From an uncultured Tabrizicola sp. (GTDB taxonomy: Bacteria > Pseudomonadota > Alphaproteobacteria > Rhodobacterales > Rhodobacteraceae), in contig CALLZQ010000172.1 in NCBI GenBank assembly GCA_937858255.1, positions 1-8,379 of the forward strand: a DNA stretch of 8,379 nt, written 5' to 3'. Positions within the stretch are counted from its first letter, which is position 1. Every line of letters starts with the position of its first letter. The notes beneath the pieces are model-generated. The model ran no database searches. It saw nothing but the letters and a program-made list of their open reading frames with translations, and was not told the DNA's origin. This document shows, in pieces, positions 7,098-8,379 of the stretch. Made by a program: the position numbers and the translations under genes.

Positions 7098-7298
7098 ATG
7101 AACCGCATTACCGCTATTGTTGCAGCAATTACGCTGGCCGCTTCGGTCACTGGCGCTTCCGCCGGCGGCATGGAAGTCAGCAAGCCCGAGAAGAAAGTCG
7201 TTGTGGTCCAGGGCGGCAGCTCGCTCGGTGGCCCGGCTGTTCTCGGTGTTCTCGGCGTCGTTCTGGTCGCCGCTGCTGTCTCGTCGGGCAGCCACTGA
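7098..7298 (+). CDS. Small secreted/membrane peptide of unknown function (YjbE-like candidate)
   Basis: A 66-aa protein starting at ATG 7098 with a good ribosome binding site, GGAGA at 7088-7092 five nt upstream. Residues 1-22 form a classic Sec signal peptide ending ASA, with probable cleavage before GGMEVSKPEKK. The roughly 44-residue mature part has a charged start, a VVVVQGGSSLGG strand-and-glycine stretch, and a hydrophobic segment (about 47-61) with the tail SSGSH. I recall similar tiny proteins in Rhodobacterales that databases sometimes call 'ferrochelatase', which cannot be right for this size. Its position after yjbH-yjbF and its small, Gly/Ser/Val-rich, exported nature recall YjbE of the E. 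coli yjb operon, but I see no real sequence match. The 78-nt AT-rich gap before it (for example TATGCT at 7056-7061) could hold its own promoter. A strong terminator follows, so it may be highly expressed. Real gene likely; function unknown. Confidence 0.7.
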   Translation: MNRITAIVAAITLAASVTGASAGGMEVSKPEKKVVVVQGGSSLGGPAVLGVLGVVLVAAAVSSGSH

Positions 7299-7320
7299 TT
7301 TCGGGTTCAATCCCGATGTG

Positions 7321-7352
7321 AAGGGGCCCGCTTGGCGGGCCCCTTTGCTTTT
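7321..7352 (+). terminator. Strong intrinsic terminator after the small secreted protein gene
   Basis: An 11-bp perfect stem (7321-7331 with 7335-7345; nine of the pairs are G-C) closes on a TTG loop (7332-7334) and is followed by TTTGCTTTT. It lies 22 nt after the stop of the 66-aa gene. A smaller hairpin, TCGGG/CCCGA (7301-7305 and 7312-7316, 6-nt loop), precedes it. It would end the yjbH-yjbF-small protein transcript and separate it from rimP. Confidence 0.92.
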
Positions 7353-7355
7353 GCC

Positions 7356-7384
7356 TTGCAAGCGGGCCTGATCCGGCCTATCTA
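7356..7384 (+). promoter_or_regulatory. Possible promoter of the rimP-nusA operon
   Basis: TTGCAA (7356-7361) and TATCTA (7379-7384) are spaced by 17 nt, with a predicted transcription start near 7391. Both boxes are only partial matches. A promoter in this area is nevertheless expected, because a strong terminator ends at about 7352 and there are only 19 nt between the next hairpin's T-run and the rimP start codon. Confidence 0.35.
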
Positions 7385-7394
7385 GGGGCCAAGC

Positions 7395-7428
7395 GGTTCC
7401 GGCCTCCACACCCGGAACGACCGGAACC
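7395..7428 (+). repeat. Tandem 9-nt repeat able to form two alternative hairpins in the rimP leader
   Basis: CCGGAACGA (7412-7420) is immediately followed by CCGGAACCA (7421-7429). An upstream GGTTCCGG (7395-7402) is the exact complement of CCGGAACC (7421-7428, 8 bp, 18-nt loop), and its last seven bases are also complementary to CCGGAAC (7412-7418, 7 bp, 9-nt loop). The two pairings are mutually exclusive. They lie just before the terminator-like hairpin at 7435. Confidence 0.5.
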
Positions 7429-7434
7429 ATATGG

Positions 7435-7462
7435 CGGGCCGCTGGCCCGTTTTTTGTTTTTT
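7435..7462 (+). terminator. Intrinsic terminator hairpin in the rimP leader (attenuator candidate)
   Basis: CGGGCC (7435-7440) pairs perfectly with GGCCCG (7444-7449) around a GCT loop, followed at once by six T, a G and six more T (7450-7462). This is a textbook rho-independent terminator. It sits only 19 nt before the rimP ATG, too close for a separate promoter downstream. Transcripts entering rimP must therefore read through it, or else it is only a backup terminator for the upstream unit and a leaderless start has been missed. I favour a regulated attenuator. Confidence 0.75.
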
Positions 7463-7481
7463 GGACCCTGCGTCTGGACCC

Positions 7482-8087
7482 ATGACTGATCTGATCGCAA
7501 AGACTGCCATCGACCGCCGCCTTGCCGGCATCATCGGCCCCACCATCGAGGGATTGGGGTTTGAGCTGGTGCGCATCCGGCTGATGGGGGGCAAGCAACG
7601 CATCCTGCAAATCATGGCCGACCGCCCTGAGGGCGGGATTGAAGTGGATGAATGCGCCCGTATCTCGACGGCGGTTTCCGCCGTGTTGGATGTCGAGGAT
7701 CCGATCGAGGATAACTATATTCTCGAAGTCTCGTCGCCTGGAATCGACCGCCCGCTGACCCGCCTCAAGGACTTCGAGATGTGGAAAGGCTGGGAGGCGC
7801 GGATCGAGACCTCGGAACTGATCGACGGTCGCCGCCGCTTCAAGGGCGCGCTTGCGGGTGTCGAGGATGATGAGGTGCTGATCCAGATCGAAGAGGGCGG
7901 TGAAGAGATCACCATCGGCCTCAAATTCGACTGGCTCTCGGATGCCAAGCTGATTCTGACGGATGAGTTGATTGCCGAGATGCTGCGCCAGAAGAAGGCC
8001 AGCGGCAATTTCGACGAATCGCAATTCGACGAGATCGAAGAGACGGATGGCGAGGATGAAGATCCCGCCGAAGAGACAAAACACTGA
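7482..8087 (+). CDS. rimP: Ribosome maturation factor RimP
   Basis: A 201-aa cytoplasmic protein needed for late assembly of the 30S ribosomal subunit. The N-terminal domain contains [20 protein letters not shown] (25-44), then [18 protein letters not shown] (53-70) and the family hallmark [12 protein letters not shown] (81-92). The C-terminal SH3-like domain is about 95-155 ([10 protein letters not shown], then [15 protein letters not shown]). An acidic extension (about 177-199, rich in D and E) makes it longer than E. coli RimP, as is common in alphaproteobacteria. ATG 7482 is chosen because it starts a normal RimP N-terminus; an in-frame ATG at 7431 would translate the terminator hairpin. 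The ribosome binding site is weak (only CTGGA nearby). The gene is followed by nusA after 18 nt, matching the widespread rimP-nusA-infB operon. Confidence 0.96.
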   Translation: MTDLIAKTAIDRRLAGIIGPTIEGLGFELVRIRLMGGKQRILQIMADRPEGGIEVDECARISTAVSAVLDVEDPIEDNYILEVSSPGIDRPLTRLKDFEMWKGWEARIETSELIDGRRRFKGALAGVEDDEVLIQIEEGGEEITIGLKFDWLSDAKLILTDELIAEMLRQKKASGNFDESQFDEIEETDGEDEDPAEETKH

Positions 8088-8105
8088 ACGCCTGGGAGTT
8101 GACCG

Positions 8106-8379
8106 ATGGCAATCACCTCTGCCAACCAGCTTGAACTTCTCCAGACGGCCGAGGCCGTTGCGCGCGAGAAGATGATCGACCCGGATCTGGTGATCCAGGC
8201 GATGGAGGAAACGCTCGCCCGGGCCGCGAAGTCGCGCTACGGCAGCGAACTGGACATCCGGGTCAAGATCGACCGCAAGACCGGTCGGGCGACCTTTGCC
8301 CGTATTCGTACCGTGGTCGCTGATGAAGAGCTGGAAAACCACCACGCGCAACTGACGGTCAAGCAGGCCAAGAACTACC
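8106..8379 (+). CDS. nusA: Transcription termination/antitermination protein NusA, N-terminal part
   Basis: The first 91 codons of NusA; the gene continues beyond the window. The start ATG 8106 has GGGAG at 8094-8098 seven nt upstream. The visible N-terminal domain ([20 protein letters not shown] at residues 6-25, then [18 protein letters not shown] and [10 protein letters not shown]) is the part that binds RNA polymerase near the RNA exit channel. The S1 and KH RNA-binding domains and any C-terminal repeats lie outside. NusA slows polymerase, promotes hairpin-dependent pausing and termination, and takes part in antitermination complexes. This bears on the terminator hairpin in the leader of its own operon. 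Confidence 0.96.
   Translation, partial: MAITSANQLELLQTAEAVAREKMIDPDLVIQAMEETLARAAKSRYGSELDIRVKIDRKTGRATFARIRTVVADEELENHHAQLTVKQAKNY

Noticed and set aside
7301..7316. GGGTTCAATCCC resembles a tRNA T-arm
   Set aside because: The loop is 6 rather than 7 nt and no anticodon arm, D-arm or acceptor stem surrounds it. It is a small hairpin just before the terminator. No metY-like tRNA gene, as found upstream of rimP in E. coli, is present.
7431..7481. In-frame upstream ATG that would lengthen RimP by 17 residues
   Set aside because: The added codons lie over the terminator hairpin and its T-run, and RimP normally begins close to the residues encoded from 7482.
6492..8351. A 619-codon open frame on the minus strand across yjbF, the small gene, rimP and nusA
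   Set aside because: All four + strand genes happen to share one frame and this minus frame is codon-aligned with it, so the same rare-codon effect explains it. It also runs through two terminators and intergenic sequence.

Overview
The window is GC-rich DNA (roughly 60-65% by eye). Its codon use strongly favours G/C in third positions, and genes overlap by ATGA or TGATG junctions. The protein content (RimP and NusA with an acidic RimP tail, a Rhodobacter-type YjbH/YjbF pair, a tiny glycine- and valine-rich secreted protein) suggests an alphaproteobacterium, most likely of the Rhodobacterales (Rhodobacter/Paracoccus-like). All supported genes are on the + strand. I saw no transposase, integrase, CRISPR array, tRNA or rRNA.

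Layout. (1) Positions 1-1998 hold four genes packed without gaps: the end of a carbon-nitrogen hydrolase, a MarR-type regulator, an extended SDR (NAD-dependent epimerase/reductase family) and a short membrane phosphoglycosyl transferase. (2) After a 76-nt gap with a possible promoter comes a large membrane-anchored NDP-sugar 4,6-dehydratase of the WbpM/CapD type (2075-4054). (3) After a 101-nt gap with a promoter-like element and a perfect 13-bp palindrome come yjbH (4156-6366) and yjbF (6363-7019), which overlap by 4 nt. A separate 66-aa secreted peptide gene (7098-7298) follows and ends at a strong intrinsic terminator. (4) The housekeeping rimP-nusA operon starts at 7482 and runs off the window. 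A second terminator hairpin lies only 19 nt before the rimP start codon.

How the genes may work together. The dehydratase, the SDR and the phosphoglycosyl transferase have the three activities needed to convert UDP-GlcNAc to a 6-deoxy-HexNAc sugar (QuiNAc or FucNAc type) and attach the sugar phosphate to undecaprenyl phosphate. This would be the first step of a surface polysaccharide. YjbH (outer-membrane barrel) and YjbF (lipoprotein) belong to the envelope part of a YjbEFGH/GfcABCD-type exopolysaccharide secretion system. The small secreted protein could be a YjbE-like partner. No yjbG/gfcC gene is visible. The region therefore reads as a compact exopolysaccharide initiation and secretion module between housekeeping genes. 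The regulatory observations most worth following are the attenuator-like rimP leader and the palindrome in the yjbH promoter region.
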